Positions 1 to 9,121 of a stretch of 64,000 bases of DNA are shown here, in pieces; within the stretch, counting starts at the first letter, position 1; every line of letters begins with the position of its first letter. Position numbers and translations under genes: made by a program. Below the pieces are notes generated by a model, which made no database searches, was not told where the DNA came from, and saw only the letters and a program-made list of their open reading frames with translations. Source of the stretch: Salinivibrio kushneri (GTDB lineage Bacteria; Pseudomonadota; Gammaproteobacteria; Enterobacterales; Vibrionaceae); NCBI RefSeq assembly GCF_005280275.1, contig NZ_CP040021.1, positions 893,001-957,000 of the forward strand, written 5' to 3'.

Positions 1-1
1 A

Positions 2-277
2 GCCCTGCCGTCGCAACATTTGCTCGACACCGTGCCCTATCAGCCTGAGATGGCAACCTTGATGATTGACTCAGGTAAAAAACAAAAAGTACGCGCGGGT
101 GATATTTTGGGCGCGCTGACCGGTCAAGCGGGCATTGACGGTAAGCAGGTGGGTAAAATCAATGTGCTCGATAATGTGGCGTTTATTGCTGTGTCCCAAT
201 CTTGCGTTAAAGCTGCATTGCGTAAGCTCAATGATGGAAAAGTGAAAGGCCGCACCATCCGCGCCCGCCGGATTTAG
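2..277 (+). CDS. dbpA: ATP-dependent RNA helicase DbpA, C-terminal fragment
   Basis: This is the 3' end of a gene cut by the window start; the frame is open from base 2. The visible 91 residues match the DbpA C-terminal RNA-binding domain (RRM-like), which binds hairpin 92 of 23S rRNA and targets this DEAD-box helicase to 50S ribosome assembly. The signatures are the stretch around RAGDILGALTG followed by VGKINVLDNVAFIAV and a basic tail ending KVKGRTIRARRI. The helicase core lies outside the window. Family assignment rests on this domain only, but its wording is very typical. Confidence 0.9.
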   Translation, partial: ALPSQHLLDTVPYQPEMATLMIDSGKKQKVRAGDILGALTGQAGIDGKQVGKINVLDNVAFIAVSQSCVKAALRKLNDGKVKGRTIRARRI

Positions 278-316
278 TTTGTAAGAACGCATCAAAGACA
301 TAACCAAGGAATAAGC

Positions 317-733
317 ATGACGAACAAGGATGTTGTTCTCGCGTTTTGGGAAGCCATGCAACGAAATGACTTCTCAAAAGCGAGTGAGTACTTCAGTGAT
401 GACTATCAATGCTTCTGGCCTCAGTCAGGAGAATTGATCGTTGGGCGCGATGACTTTGTCGCACTAAACACGGCCTATCCTGCAAATGGTCTTTGGACAT
501 TCTCCGTTTACTCTTGTATCGCTGAAGGCGATAGGGTGGTGACAGATGTTGGAGTGACTGATGGTGTCGTAAACGATCGAGTCATTACTTTTCATACACT
601 GAAGGCTGGCCGTATCACGTATCAACAAGAGTTTTGGCCTGACGACATGCCAGCACCTGAATGGCGATCCAATTGGGTGAGGCGTGTTGGCAATGGTCTG
701 AATCTTTCTAAGCACGGATCGCAATCGCGATAA
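317..733 (+). CDS. NTF2-like / SnoaL-like protein
   Basis: A 138-residue protein with the start-to-middle pattern of the NTF2-like superfamily: an N-terminal helix (VVLAFWEAMQRNDF), a short loop with YFSDDYQCFWP, then beta strands. Members are small cone-shaped enzymes or ligand binders (SnoaL cyclases, ketosteroid isomerases), often of unknown substrate. An AGGAA-like ribosome site precedes the ATG. There is no signal peptide or membrane segment, so it is cytoplasmic. It stands alone between dbpA and a DUF1003 gene, and the context gives no pathway. Specific function unknown. Confidence 0.7.
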   Translation: MTNKDVVLAFWEAMQRNDFSKASEYFSDDYQCFWPQSGELIVGRDDFVALNTAYPANGLWTFSVYSCIAEGDRVVTDVGVTDGVVNDRVITFHTLKAGRITYQQEFWPDDMPAPEWRSNWVRRVGNGLNLSKHGSQSR

Positions 734-844
734 GAAGGGCATCACTTGCGGAGTCCCTACGTTAGTCTACTCTATTTCAATTGCTTAATGATTAGAGCTG
801 CATAGTACCTTGTTAGTAATGTGCACGTTGACATGGAGTCACAG

Positions 845-1342
845 ATGAAAAAATATTTTGAGAACTTAGCCAAAGCTTTGCTCGGCCAGCCATTTGGTAG
901 CCTTAGTTCGGGAGAACAAAAAGTTATTGAAAGCATTGCCAATAACACGGCAGTGTCTGAGAACGTCAACAAGTCCTTCCACGAAAGTTTGACCACTGGG
1001 CAAATGGTGGCGGACAAAATTGCCTCATTTGGTGGCTCTTGGTCATTTATCGGGCTTTTCTTCGCATTCATCATTGGCTGGATTGTCGTGAATACGGTTT
1101 GGTTAGTGGGAGACGCGTCATTCGATCCCTATCCCTTTATTTTGCTGAACCTTGGGTTATCCAGTCTGGCGGCTTTCCAAGCGCCGATCATCATGATGTC
1201 GCAAAACCGCCAAGCGGCAAAAGACAGGATGGAGCAAAAAGCTACCTACGAAATCAATCTAAAACTCGAGCTTGAACTAATGCGCCTGCACGACAAATTT
1301 GATGCCTTGCAGGCCGATGTCCGTCGAGGCGAGCGAGAATAA
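845..1342 (+). CDS. DUF1003 family inner-membrane protein
   Basis: A 165-residue protein. Residues about 65-120 form two transmembrane helices (SWSFIGLFFAFIIGWIVVN and PYPFILLNLGLSSLAAFQAP) followed by the motif PIIMMSQNRQAAKDR, which is characteristic of DUF1003. The C-terminal 45 residues are a charged, probably coiled-coil tail (LELELMRLHDKFDAL). The frame is open from a GTG at 821, but GGAG at 835-838 is well placed for the ATG at 845, so that start is chosen. Function of the family is not established. Confidence 0.8.
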   Translation: MKKYFENLAKALLGQPFGSLSSGEQKVIESIANNTAVSENVNKSFHESLTTGQMVADKIASFGGSWSFIGLFFAFIIGWIVVNTVWLVGDASFDPYPFILLNLGLSSLAAFQAPIIMMSQNRQAAKDRMEQKATYEINLKLELELMRLHDKFDALQADVRRGERE

Positions 1343-1385
1343 TTCACTCGCCTTTTCGTGAAACCCAGTTAGAGACGATGGCGCG

Positions 1386-2450
1386 TTACCCCAACACCGT
1401 CTGCAAATCATGGGTCGCTTGGTCGAGATCCCCAATGTGCTCGCGTACCCAATCAGGGTTGTAATAGGTGTCTAGGTAGCGCTCGCCGCTGTCACACAGC
1501 AAGGTGACAATAGAGCCTTTCTCGCCTTTAGCGCGCATTTCATTGGCCAGCATCAAGACGCCGTACAGGTTGGTACCGGTGGACGCGCCGGCTTTGCGGC
1601 CAAGCTGGCTTTCTAGCCAGTGAATGGTGGCGATACTGTGAGTGTCCGGCACTGTGGTCATTCTATCAATCACGCCGGGAATAAAGCTGGGCTCGACACG
1701 TGGCCGTCCAATCCCTTCAATGCGGCTGCTTTTATCGGTGGTCAGTGCGCTGTCGCCGGTGAGGTAGTAATCGTGAAACACCGAGTGCTCAGCATCGGCC
1801 ACCATCAGCTGAGTCGGTTGGCAGCGATAACGAATGTAGCGGCCAATGGTCGCTGAGGTGCCACCGGTGCCCGGGCTCATCACAATCCAGCGAGGGATAG
1901 GGAAGCGCTCGTACTGCATTTGATCAAATATGCGGTTGGCGATGTTGTTATTGCTACGCCAGTCCGTCGCGCGCTCGGCATAGGTAAACTGGTCCATGTA
2001 ATGGCCATTGAGCTCCTTAGCAAGGCGACGAGACTCGGCATAGATCTGATCTGACCGCTCGACAAAGTGCGCTTCACCGCCATAAAAACGGATTTGCTCA
2101 ATCTTCTTACACGCGGTGTTTTTGGGCACCACGGCAATAAAACGTAAGCCAAGCAGACGGGCAAAATACGCTTCAGAAATGGCGGTGCTGCCCGATGAGC
2201 TTTCAATGATGGTAGTGTGCTCATCAATCCAGCCATTACATAAGCCGTACAAAAACAAAGAACGCGCCAAGCGGTGCTTCAAACTACCGGTTGGATGGGT
2301 GCTCTCGTCTTTCAGATAGATATCAATGTCCGTAAAGCTAGGGAGATCGAGCTTAATTAAATGGGTATCTGCAGAGCGTTTAAAGTCGGCTTCAATCAGG
2401 CGAATCGCGTTACCGACCCAAGTATGGCAAGGCTGTGGGGTTGTCATCAT
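1386..2450 (-). CDS. PLP-dependent cysteine synthase-family enzyme
   Basis: A 354-residue fold-type II PLP enzyme of the CysK/CBS group. Lys58 in HPTGSLKHR is the expected Schiff-base lysine, ESSSGSTA (83-90) the substrate-binding loop, and [12 protein letters not shown] (192-203) the phosphate-binding loop. It is longer than CysK and lacks the C-terminal CBS domains of cystathionine beta-synthase. It is transcribed divergently from the Lrp-family gene at 2581, whose E. coli counterpart (DecR/CyuR) responds to cysteine, so a role in cysteine breakdown or synthesis under that regulator is a reasonable inference. The exact reaction is not determinable here. Confidence 0.8.
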   Translation of the reverse strand: MMTTPQPCHTWVGNAIRLIEADFKRSADTHLIKLDLPSFTDIDIYLKDESTHPTGSLKHRLARSLFLYGLCNGWIDEHTTIIESSSGSTAISEAYFARLLGLRFIAVVPKNTACKKIEQIRFYGGEAHFVERSDQIYAESRRLAKELNGHYMDQFTYAERATDWRSNNNIANRIFDQMQYERFPIPRWIVMSPGTGGTSATIGRYIRYRCQPTQLMVADAEHSVFHDYYLTGDSALTTDKSSRIEGIGRPRVEPSFIPGVIDRMTTVPDTHSIATIHWLESQLGRKAGASTGTNLYGVLMLANEMRAKGEKGSIVTLLCDSGERYLDTYYNPDWVREHIGDLDQATHDLQTVLG

Positions 2451-2519
2451 GCGTCTCCGAATGCGTCATTAGCACCAGTTTACGCAAAGCATGGGATAAA
2501 AACCTTGCTATTTTTGCTC

Positions 2520-2525
2520 TATAAT
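2520..2525 (+). promoter_or_regulatory. -10 element for the Lrp-family gene
   Basis: A perfect TATAAT lies 55 bases before the ATG at 2581, in the 130-base gap between two divergent genes. No good -35 element sits 17 bases upstream (the region is A-rich), so activation or an UP-type element may be needed. Autoregulation by the Lrp-family protein from this gap is plausible but not visible as a clear operator. Confidence 0.45.
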
Positions 2526-2580
2526 GCCTGCATAAGAGAAAAACAAACTCCAAAGTAATGCTTAATGGAAATATTTTTTT

Positions 2581-3048
2581 ATGACTATCACTTTAGATGA
2601 GATAGATCGCACTTTACTCGCGGCGCTGCAGGAAGATGCCAACTGGTCTGTGGCTGCGTTGGCCGAACGGGTGAATTTAACCACCACCCCCTGTTGGAAG
2701 CGACTGAAACGGCTGGAATCACAAGGGGTGATCCGCGGGCGGGTGGCGTTGCTTGACCCCGAAACCGTTGGCCTCGCATTTACCGCTTTCGTTCACATTA
2801 AAACCAATGATCACAGTGAGCAGTGGTACAAAACCTTTACGGAAGTGGTGACCGAGTTCCCTGAGGTGATGGAATTCTACCGCATGGCAGGCGAGTATGA
2901 TTACATGATGAAGGTGCAGGTGGCTGATATGACTCGATTTGATCATTTTTATAAAAAGCTGGTCAATTCTGTGCCAAGTCTGAATAATGTGACATCAACA
3001 TTCGCCATGGAAGCGCTTAAGTACACCACCGCCTTACCGATCCGATAG
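2581..3048 (+). CDS. decR: Lrp/AsnC-family regulator, DecR/YbaO type
   Basis: A 155-residue Lrp/AsnC regulator. Residues 5-50 form the winged helix-turn-helix ([25 protein letters not shown], then [15 protein letters not shown]), and the rest is the RAM ligand-binding/oligomerisation domain ([28 protein letters not shown]). In E. coli the ybaO (decR, cyuR) gene lies directly before mdlA-mdlB, exactly as here, and its product is cysteine-responsive. The stop is 42 bases before mdlA, so it may be co-transcribed with mdlAB. The divergent PLP enzyme is a candidate target. Confidence 0.85.
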   Translation: MTITLDEIDRTLLAALQEDANWSVAALAERVNLTTTPCWKRLKRLESQGVIRGRVALLDPETVGLAFTAFVHIKTNDHSEQWYKTFTEVVTEFPEVMEFYRMAGEYDYMMKVQVADMTRFDHFYKKLVNSVPSLNNVTSTFAMEALKYTTALPIR

Positions 3049-3090
3049 GTCGTTGTGATGATAAAAAGGCGGGGATAAAAAGGAGACCTC

Positions 3091-4851
3091 ATGAAGGTGT
3101 TTTGGCAGTTAGGCTGGTTTTTTAAACGTGAATGGCGTCGTTATCTCGGCGCCATGATTATTTTAGTATTTGTCTCTGTCTTCGAGCTGATCCCGCCGAT
3201 GGCCGTGGGCCATGTGGTTGATGGCGTGGTCGCGGGCGAGATTTCCACTGAGCTACTAATGTGGCTACTGGCAGGCATGCTGGCCATTTGGGTAGTGGTA
3301 TATCTGCTACGCATTGTGTGGCGAGTATGGCTATTTGGTGCCGCGGCTGAGCTGGGTACTGTGCTGCGCAACCGGCTTTATGATCATTTTACCCGCCAAT
3401 CCCCGCATTTTTTCCGTCGCTATCCGAGTGGCGATATCATGGCGCGTTCCACCAATGATGTGAAAGCAGTGGTAATGACGGCCGGTGAAGGGGTCCTGAC
3501 TGCCGGGGATTCCATTATCACAGGCGTTGCTGTGCTCATTGTGATGGTAAGCCAAATTAGCTGGCAGCTTACACTCTTAGCCCTGTTACCGATGCCGGTG
3601 ATGGCGGTGCTGGTCAATCGCTTTGGCCGTCGTTTGCACCATACCTTTACCGAATCGCAAGCGGCGTTTTCTGAGCTGTCAGAGGTGAGTCAGTCCTCAC
3701 TGTCAGCAGTGCGTATGGTGCGCGCATTCGGCTTAGAGCAGCACCAGATGAATCAGTTTAATCAAGTTGCCGATCGTACTGGGGAGAAAAACCTCGCGGT
3801 GGCGCGGGTTGATGCGCTGTTTTCGCCGGTGATCCAAGGCACCATTGGTGCTTCGTTTTTCCTGACCGTGTCTGGCGGCGGCTACATGGTCGCTACTGGT
3901 GAGATTTCGCTTGGGGATCTTACCGCATTTACCTTGTATCAAGGCTTGATGATTTGGCCGATGCTCGCGGTGGCGTGGCTGTTTAATATCATTGAGCGTG
4001 GGCGTGCGGCTTGGACGCGGATTGATGCGTTGCTGCAAGAGCAGCCAGACATTGTTGGTGGTGACACGCCGCTGCCAGACACCATGCAGCCGTTGACGCT
4101 GGCGATTGAGCAGTTTAAGTGGCAACCGGATGACAGTTTTGCGCTTAAAGATATCCATGTGACGCTTCCGCCCGGGGCCATGCTGGGGATTGCCGGCCCA
4201 GTCGGCAGTGGTAAATCCACCTTGTTGCAATTGCTGCTTCATCTGACCCAGCTTGAAAAGGGCGATATTCGCTATGGTGATGTGTCGATAGCGGAGGCTG
4301 ACTTGTCGTCATGGCGACAACGTTTCGCGGTGGTGACGCAAACACCATTTTTGTTTTCTCGATCGATTGCGGAAAACATCGCTCTTGGTCGTCCGGATGC
4401 AACTCAAGCGGAAATCGAACAGGCGGCGACACTTGCCTGCATTGATGAAGACATCCGTCAGCTGCCGCACGGGTATCAAACCGCGGTGGGTGAAAAAGGG
4501 ATCACCTTATCTGGTGGTCAAAAGCAGCGTATTTCGATTGCTCGCGCTTTATTGGTGGAAGCGGAGTGTTTGATTTTGGATGATGCCTTGTCGGCGGTTG
4601 ATGGTGACACCGAGCATCGCATTTTGCAGAACCTGCAACAGCATCAGCACACCCGTACCACGATTGTGATAGCCCACCGCTTATCGGCACTGGAAAACGC
4701 CGATGAAATTGTGGTGCTCAGTCATGGGCAAATCCGAGAGCGTGGCCAGCATCGCCAATTGATTCAACAGCCAGGATGGTATCAAGAAATGCACCAATAT
4801 CAGCAGCTGGAAGCGGCATTGGAAGCCGATGAGGAGCCGCGCCATGACTAA
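3091..4851 (+). CDS. mdlA: Heterodimeric ABC exporter subunit MdlA
   Basis: A 586-residue half transporter with six N-terminal membrane helices (about 1-310) and a C-terminal ATPase domain. Walker A is GPVGSGKST (369-377), the signature is LSGGQKQ (473-479), and Walker B ends in Asp497-Asp498. The catalytic glutamate after Walker B is therefore Asp, which marks the degenerate site of a heterodimeric exporter. AGGAG precedes the ATG. The gene overlaps mdlB by 8 bases, supporting coupled translation and complex formation. Substrate unknown; the old multidrug label is by family. Confidence 0.92.
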   Translation: MKVFWQLGWFFKREWRRYLGAMIILVFVSVFELIPPMAVGHVVDGVVAGEISTELLMWLLAGMLAIWVVVYLLRIVWRVWLFGAAAELGTVLRNRLYDHFTRQSPHFFRRYPSGDIMARSTNDVKAVVMTAGEGVLTAGDSIITGVAVLIVMVSQISWQLTLLALLPMPVMAVLVNRFGRRLHHTFTESQAAFSELSEVSQSSLSAVRMVRAFGLEQHQMNQFNQVADRTGEKNLAVARVDALFSPVIQGTIGASFFLTVSGGGYMVATGEISLGDLTAFTLYQGLMIWPMLAVAWLFNIIERGRAAWTRIDALLQEQPDIVGGDTPLPDTMQPLTLAIEQFKWQPDDSFALKDIHVTLPPGAMLGIAGPVGSGKSTLLQLLLHLTQLEKGDIRYGDVSIAEADLSSWRQRFAVVTQTPFLFSRSIAENIALGRPDATQAEIEQAATLACIDEDIRQLPHGYQTAVGEKGITLSGGQKQRISIARALLVEAECLILDDALSAVDGDTEHRILQNLQQHQHTRTTIVIAHRLSALENADEIVVLSHGQIRERGQHRQLIQQPGWYQEMHQYQQLEAALEADEEPRHD

Positions 4852-6604
4852 GCGAGAGATCTTACTTCGATTGCTAAGCTACATGCGCCGCGACAGGCGT
4901 CAATTTGTGATTGCCACGATTTTCTTGCTGGTGGCGGCGGTGGCAGAGGTAACGGGTCCTTATTTGGTGCAAATCTTTCTCGATAACTATGTCGCCAAAG
5001 ACCATTATCCGGCGATGATCATGTGGGCACTGGCGGTGGGTTATATCGTATCGACCATTGTCTCCGCCGGCTTTCAGTATCAGTACGAGCTGCGTTTTAA
5101 CACCATGGCGGTGGCCATCATTCAACGCATTCGCAAAGCGGTGTTCGCCAATGTGATTAAACAGCCTTTGTCAGCCTTTGACTATGTGCCGATGGGGCGG
5201 ATTGTATCGCGTTTGACCAATGACACCGAGTCGTTGAAAGAGCTGTATGTGTCGGTGCTTTCAACCTTTTTACGCAACATCGCGCTGATTGGGGTGATGC
5301 TGGTGGCAATGCTGATGCTCAGTGTGCAACTGACAATGGTGGTGCTGGTGCTACTGCCGTGTGTGGTGCTGGTGATGGCGCGCTATCAAAAACGCTCAGC
5401 GCCTGCGTATCGTCGAGCGCGAGACCGGCTAGCAGACATCAACGGGGTGATGAACGAATCTGTGCTTGGCATGAATTTGATCCAGCTAATGCAGCAAGAG
5501 CGGGCGTTCTCCTCGCGATTCAGTGATATGACCGCGGATCACTTGGATGCCATGGTCACCATTCAGCGCCTTAACGGGATCTATCTCCGCCCTTTAATTG
5601 ATTTATTGGCGGGGGCCGCCTTGCTGTCTTTGGTGGCTATCTTCGGTTTTAGCGGCACGGCAGTGATTGGGGTGGGGGTGCTGTACGCCTTTTTAAGCTA
5701 TTTGGGGCGGATCACCGAGCCATTGATTGAAATGATGCAGCAACTGTCACTGCTTCAGCAGGCAATTTCGGCCGGTGAGCGGCTTTTCGAAATGATGGAT
5801 ACGCCGCCTGAGCAATATGGTCATGACACCACGCCGATCCCTGATGGGGCCATTGCACTGCAGAATGTGTCGTTTTCCTATGATGGTGAAACACCGGTGT
5901 TGTCAGACGTCAATGTAGACGTCCCTGCCGGCGGCTTTCTGGCGTTGGTCGGGCACACGGGCAGCGGCAAATCAACCTTGGCGTCGTTACTGATGGGGTT
6001 TTATCGCGCAGGCGAGGGGACGCTGACGCTGGGCGGGTTACCGATCGAAAGCTTGAGTCATCAAAGCTTGCGTGACGGCGTTGCCATGGTGCAACAAGAC
6101 CCACACATGTTGACGGGGAGTTTGCGAGAAAACATCGCGCTGGGACAGACGCTGGACGATGAAAAAATTTGGCATGCACTCGAGCAAGTGGCGTTGGCAG
6201 ATTACGTGAAAGGATTGCCAGCGGGGCTGGATACCTTACTTGGTGAGGGCGGAATGACCTTTTCTGCCGGTCAGCGCCAGCTGTTAGCTCTGGCGCGGGT
6301 GTTGGTGCGTCAGCCTAAAATTCTGATCCTTGATGAAGCCACCGCCAATATTGATTCCGGCACCGAAGAGCTTGTGCAACAAGCGCTGAACAGGTTACGC
6401 CAACAGATGACAGTGGTGGTGATTGCGCACCGCTTATCGACCATTGCCGAGGCCGATAACATCCTCGTCTTGCATCGTGGACGCGTGATTGAGCAAGGGC
6501 GTCATCAAAGCCTGCTGCGTCAGCAAGGCCGCTACTGGCAGATGTATCAACTCCAGCAAGCCAGCGCGCATTTAGCTGCATTAGAGGAAGAGGCGCAGGT
6601 GTAG
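4844..6604 (+). CDS. mdlB: Heterodimeric ABC exporter subunit MdlB
   Basis: A 586-residue half transporter, partner of MdlA. Walker A is GHTGSGKS (370-377), and Walker B ends with Asp497-Glu498, so the catalytic glutamate is present. Its signature reads FSAGQRQ instead of SGGQ. Thus MdlB's own ATP site pairs with MdlA's canonical signature, while the other site combines MdlA's Asp and MdlB's altered signature. The open frame extends to an ATG at 4829, but GAGGAG at 4831-4836 fits the ATG at 4844. A hairpin terminator follows. Confidence 0.92.
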   Translation: MTKREILLRLLSYMRRDRRQFVIATIFLLVAAVAEVTGPYLVQIFLDNYVAKDHYPAMIMWALAVGYIVSTIVSAGFQYQYELRFNTMAVAIIQRIRKAVFANVIKQPLSAFDYVPMGRIVSRLTNDTESLKELYVSVLSTFLRNIALIGVMLVAMLMLSVQLTMVVLVLLPCVVLVMARYQKRSAPAYRRARDRLADINGVMNESVLGMNLIQLMQQERAFSSRFSDMTADHLDAMVTIQRLNGIYLRPLIDLLAGAALLSLVAIFGFSGTAVIGVGVLYAFLSYLGRITEPLIEMMQQLSLLQQAISAGERLFEMMDTPPEQYGHDTTPIPDGAIALQNVSFSYDGETPVLSDVNVDVPAGGFLALVGHTGSGKSTLASLLMGFYRAGEGTLTLGGLPIESLSHQSLRDGVAMVQQDPHMLTGSLRENIALGQTLDDEKIWHALEQVALADYVKGLPAGLDTLLGEGGMTFSAGQRQLLALARVLVRQPKILILDEATANIDSGTEELVQQALNRLRQQMTVVVIAHRLSTIAEADNILVLHRGRVIEQGRHQSLLRQQGRYWQMYQLQQASAHLAALEEEAQV

Positions 6605-6629
6605 CGGCTCAGTCATGAGTGAAGCAATC

Positions 6630-6656
6630 AAAAAGGGGCGCAATGCCCCTATTTTG
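6630..6656. terminator. Bidirectional terminator between mdlB and tesB
   Basis: AGGGGC at 6634-6639 pairs with GCCCCT at 6645-6650 across a GCAAT loop. The hairpin is preceded by A-runs and followed by ATTTT, so it can end both the mdl operon and the convergent tesB transcript. Confidence 0.75.
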
Positions 6657-6683
6657 TGTCGCTCACGCTCGAGACGTTGATGG

Positions 6684-7562
6684 TTAGGAGAGTTTACGCA
6701 TCAAGCCTTCTTGGGTGGCTGAGGCGATAAGATCGCCTTGCTGATTGAAAAGTTCGCCGCGTACAAAGCCACGCGCGCCACTGGCGGAGGGGCTTTCAAT
6801 CGCAAACAACAGCCATTCATCCATTCTAAACGGGCGGTGGAACCACATGGAGTGATCAATAGTGGCCACTTTCATGCCCGGCGTAAGCAGCGTCACTGCA
6901 TGAGGCTGCAAGGCCGTGACCAAAAAGCCCCAATCGGCAGCATAGCCGAGTAAATACTGATGGACATGAAAATCGTCCCCCACTTCGCCATTGGCGCGAA
7001 TCCACAGATATTGCTTAGCGGGCGCGGTGTGGGGCTTGAGTGGGTTGATCACCGTGGCTGGTCGCACTTCGATCGGCTTGTCGCCCCCAAACGCTTTTAC
7101 CACATTTGGCGGTAGCTTGTGGGCAATATCATTGACAAGCGATTGCTCAGAGCGCAAGGTCTCGGGCGCTGGCACGTCTGCTGGCATGGTGTTTTGATGC
7201 TCAAAGCTTTCTTCCTCCTCTTGATAAGAGGCAGTGAGATAGAAAATCGGTTTTCCGTACTGGACGGCTTTTATTCGCCGGGTACTGAAACTTTTTCCGT
7301 CTCTAAGTATCTCAACATCGTAGATGATCGGCTGCTCAGGGTCGCCTGGGCGTAGAAAATAACTGTGGAATGAATGCAAAAAGCGATCGGGCTCTACGGA
7401 GGTTTTCGCGGCAGACAACGCTTGTCCAATCACTTGCCCGCCATACACTTGGGGCAGTCCAAGGTTTTCACTCTGGCCGCGGTAAAGGCCGGTGTCTAAT
7501 CGCTCAAGCTGCAGCAGTTGTAAGAGTTCTTTTAGTGGTTGGCTCATAAGTCCTTGATTCAT
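6684..7562 (-). CDS. tesB: Acyl-CoA thioesterase II
   Basis: A 292-residue double-hotdog thioesterase that hydrolyses medium and long acyl-CoA to free fatty acid and CoA in the cytoplasm. Typical stretches are [44 protein letters not shown] and the C-terminal ATQEGLMR, which carries the family's catalytic glutamine. Two starts compete: ATG 7562 (with GGAAG six bases upstream) and ATG 7547, which matches the E. coli N-terminus (MSQ-LK-LL). The position before ybaY and ffs matches E. coli. Confidence 0.93.
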   Translation of the reverse strand: MNQGLMSQPLKELLQLLQLERLDTGLYRGQSENLGLPQVYGGQVIGQALSAAKTSVEPDRFLHSFHSYFLRPGDPEQPIIYDVEILRDGKSFSTRRIKAVQYGKPIFYLTASYQEEEESFEHQNTMPADVPAPETLRSEQSLVNDIAHKLPPNVVKAFGGDKPIEVRPATVINPLKPHTAPAKQYLWIRANGEVGDDFHVHQYLLGYAADWGFLVTALQPHAVTLLTPGMKVATIDHSMWFHRPFRMDEWLLFAIESPSASGARGFVRGELFNQQGDLIASATQEGLMRKLS

Positions 7563-7646
7563 GCTATGCTTCCATTGTTATTGTTCAAGCTATCATAACC
7601 TTAGTGTTTTTGCCGCATTTGAACGTGCTTCAGTGAGGATTCTTTA

Positions 7647-8066
7647 ATGAAGAAACTAACGTTTCTATTGTTCGCCTTATTCACTGCTTTGGTGTTTACT
7701 GCTTGTTCTGGAAATAGCCAACCTAATGATTTAGCGACTGTTTCTGGCAGTTTGGTGTATCGCGAACGTCTTGCGTTGCCGGAAAATGCCAGTGTGACGG
7801 TGCGGCTGGTAGAAATCAAAAATATGGATGCCCCAGGCAAAGTAATCAGTCGCCAGTCTTTTGTGACAGAAGGGCAGCAAACGCCTTTGCATTTTTCCCT
7901 CAACTACGATCCAGGCCAAATCACGGCGACGCACGATTATGTGATCACCGCCCAGATCGATGTGAGTGATCGGCCTCTATTTATTACCAATACGGTCAAT
8001 AAAGTGATCACGGATACGAATCACACCTATGATCCAACGCTAACACTGGTGCGCGCGGGGCATTGA
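7647..8066 (+). CDS. ybaY: YbaY-family lipoprotein
   Basis: A 139-residue protein with a lipoprotein signal peptide: a hydrophobic core (LTFLLFALFTALVF) ending in the lipobox FTAC, so Cys20 is the lipidated residue. The remainder is one beta-sandwich domain of the YbaY type (VSGSLVYRERLALPENASVTVRL). Serine follows the Cys, which does not suggest retention in the inner membrane. As in E. coli it is divergent from tesB and upstream of ffs. Molecular role unknown. Confidence 0.85.
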   Translation: MKKLTFLLFALFTALVFTACSGNSQPNDLATVSGSLVYRERLALPENASVTVRLVEIKNMDAPGKVISRQSFVTEGQQTPLHFSLNYDPGQITATHDYVITAQIDVSDRPLFITNTVNKVITDTNHTYDPTLTLVRAGH

Positions 8067-8105
8067 TCGCTACACTGGTAAGAGATACCCGCACAAGGAG
8101 TGTGC

Positions 8106-8837
8106 ATGCGAATCTCACTGTTCCTCTGGCCAGCGTTGGTGCTATCGGTTATCGCTGTTGCGGGGATAAGTGCCACGTCTTCTCTTAATAGTCTAGCGAT
8201 TGCCGCGTCTGCTTTATTCTTTTTCTATCCAGATAAAGTCGCGAGTTGGTGCCTAGCGCTAGCGATGGCGATTTTTGCCTTTACCTTGCCACATCTACCT
8301 GCGCTGTTAGCCGCGAGCACGCTATTGCTTTTACCGGCTTTGTCTCTCTGGTTCAATCCCGACCGACACCCACACGTCAAGCTATTACTCGGTGCGGTGA
8401 TGGTAGCCATGTTTGCGGGGATGATGGCTTTGCAATCTGAAGCGAAATTGGGTGGCTCACCGACTACGCTCGCGCTGCAAACGCTAGCACTCATGGGGTT
8501 ATGGCTAGCGATCAGATATTGGCCAGGTTACCAGCCGCCTCATCGCGGGGCCTGGTTGTTACTGCCTGTATTAGTGGCGGTGAGTGGCTGGCCTGCTGCG
8601 TTATGGAGTGCGACAACGGTGATGGTCATTTGGTTGTTACAGTGGGTGGGGTTCACACCGCAATTTGCTCGTTCTCGTCACCTTGCCTTGCATCTTATCC
8701 CGAGTATGCCGTTTTTGGTGATTACGTGGCTTACTCCTGGACAACTCACGCTGTCGCTATTGGTCGCGTGGGCCACCATGCTTGCAGCGATTTGGGTTGG
8801 TGAGTATTTGCTATTGGAAGAGCCGGACGATCAGTAG
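8106..8837 (+). CDS. Multi-pass membrane protein, unknown function
   Basis: A 243-residue, very hydrophobic protein with about eight membrane helices and short polar turns; the acidic tail EYLLLEEPDDQ is probably cytoplasmic. AAGGAG at 8095-8100 is five bases from the ATG at 8106, so the in-frame GTG at 8100 is rejected. It begins 39 bases after ybaY and may share its transcript. I do not recognise a family. No catalytic motif stands out; a small transporter or an assembly factor are open possibilities. Confidence 0.65.
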   Translation: MRISLFLWPALVLSVIAVAGISATSSLNSLAIAASALFFFYPDKVASWCLALAMAIFAFTLPHLPALLAASTLLLLPALSLWFNPDRHPHVKLLLGAVMVAMFAGMMALQSEAKLGGSPTTLALQTLALMGLWLAIRYWPGYQPPHRGAWLLLPVLVAVSGWPAALWSATTVMVIWLLQWVGFTPQFARSRHLALHLIPSMPFLVITWLTPGQLTLSLLVAWATMLAAIWVGEYLLLEEPDDQ

Positions 8838-8887
8838 GAAAATTGCCTAGAAGATAAACAGTTAACGAATGAGGCCATCAATCCTCC

Positions 8888-8916
8888 TTGCATTGCATCC
8901 AGCCTTGCCACATAAT
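8888..8916 (+). promoter_or_regulatory. Sigma-70 promoter of ffs
   Basis: TTGCAT (8888-8893) and CATAAT (8911-8916) are separated by exactly 17 bases. Transcription would begin near 8923, leaving a leader of about 28 bases before the mature RNA at 8952. A 5' leader fits the known RNase P processing of 4.5S RNA. Confidence 0.65.
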
Positions 8917-8951
8917 GCCCCGCAGTTAAGCAAGCTTAACGACATATCGAT

Positions 8952-9065
8952 GGAGGCCTCCTTGGTTCTCCCGCAACACTATCTTGTGTACTGGGTCAGG
9001 TCCGGAAGGAAGCAGCCCGCGCTTGGGACGTGTGTGCCGGGATGTAGCTGGGGAGGTCTCCGCCC
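8952..9065 (+). ncRNA. ffs: 4.5S RNA (signal recognition particle RNA)
   Basis: The small bacterial SRP RNA, which binds Ffh and directs ribosomes making membrane proteins to FtsY. The conserved apical loop is present (GTCAGGTCCGGAAGGAAGCAG, split here around 8996-9016), as is the downstream GTGTGCCGGGATGTAGCTG arm. The terminal stem closes perfectly: GGAGGCCTCC (8952-8961) pairs with GGAGGTCTCC (9052-9061), allowing one G-U pair. Its place after tesB-ybaY equals E. coli. Ends are estimated from the stem and the E. coli CCACCC tail. Confidence 0.95.
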
Positions 9066-9121
9066 TTTCTGCCTCTCGTAAAACGTTCTCACTTCCTCCA
9101 TTGACTCTCTATCTTTATTGA

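Noticed and set aside
8869-9081. A 70-codon open frame on the plus strand.
   Set aside because: It runs through the 4.5S RNA gene; the RNA structure explains the sequence.
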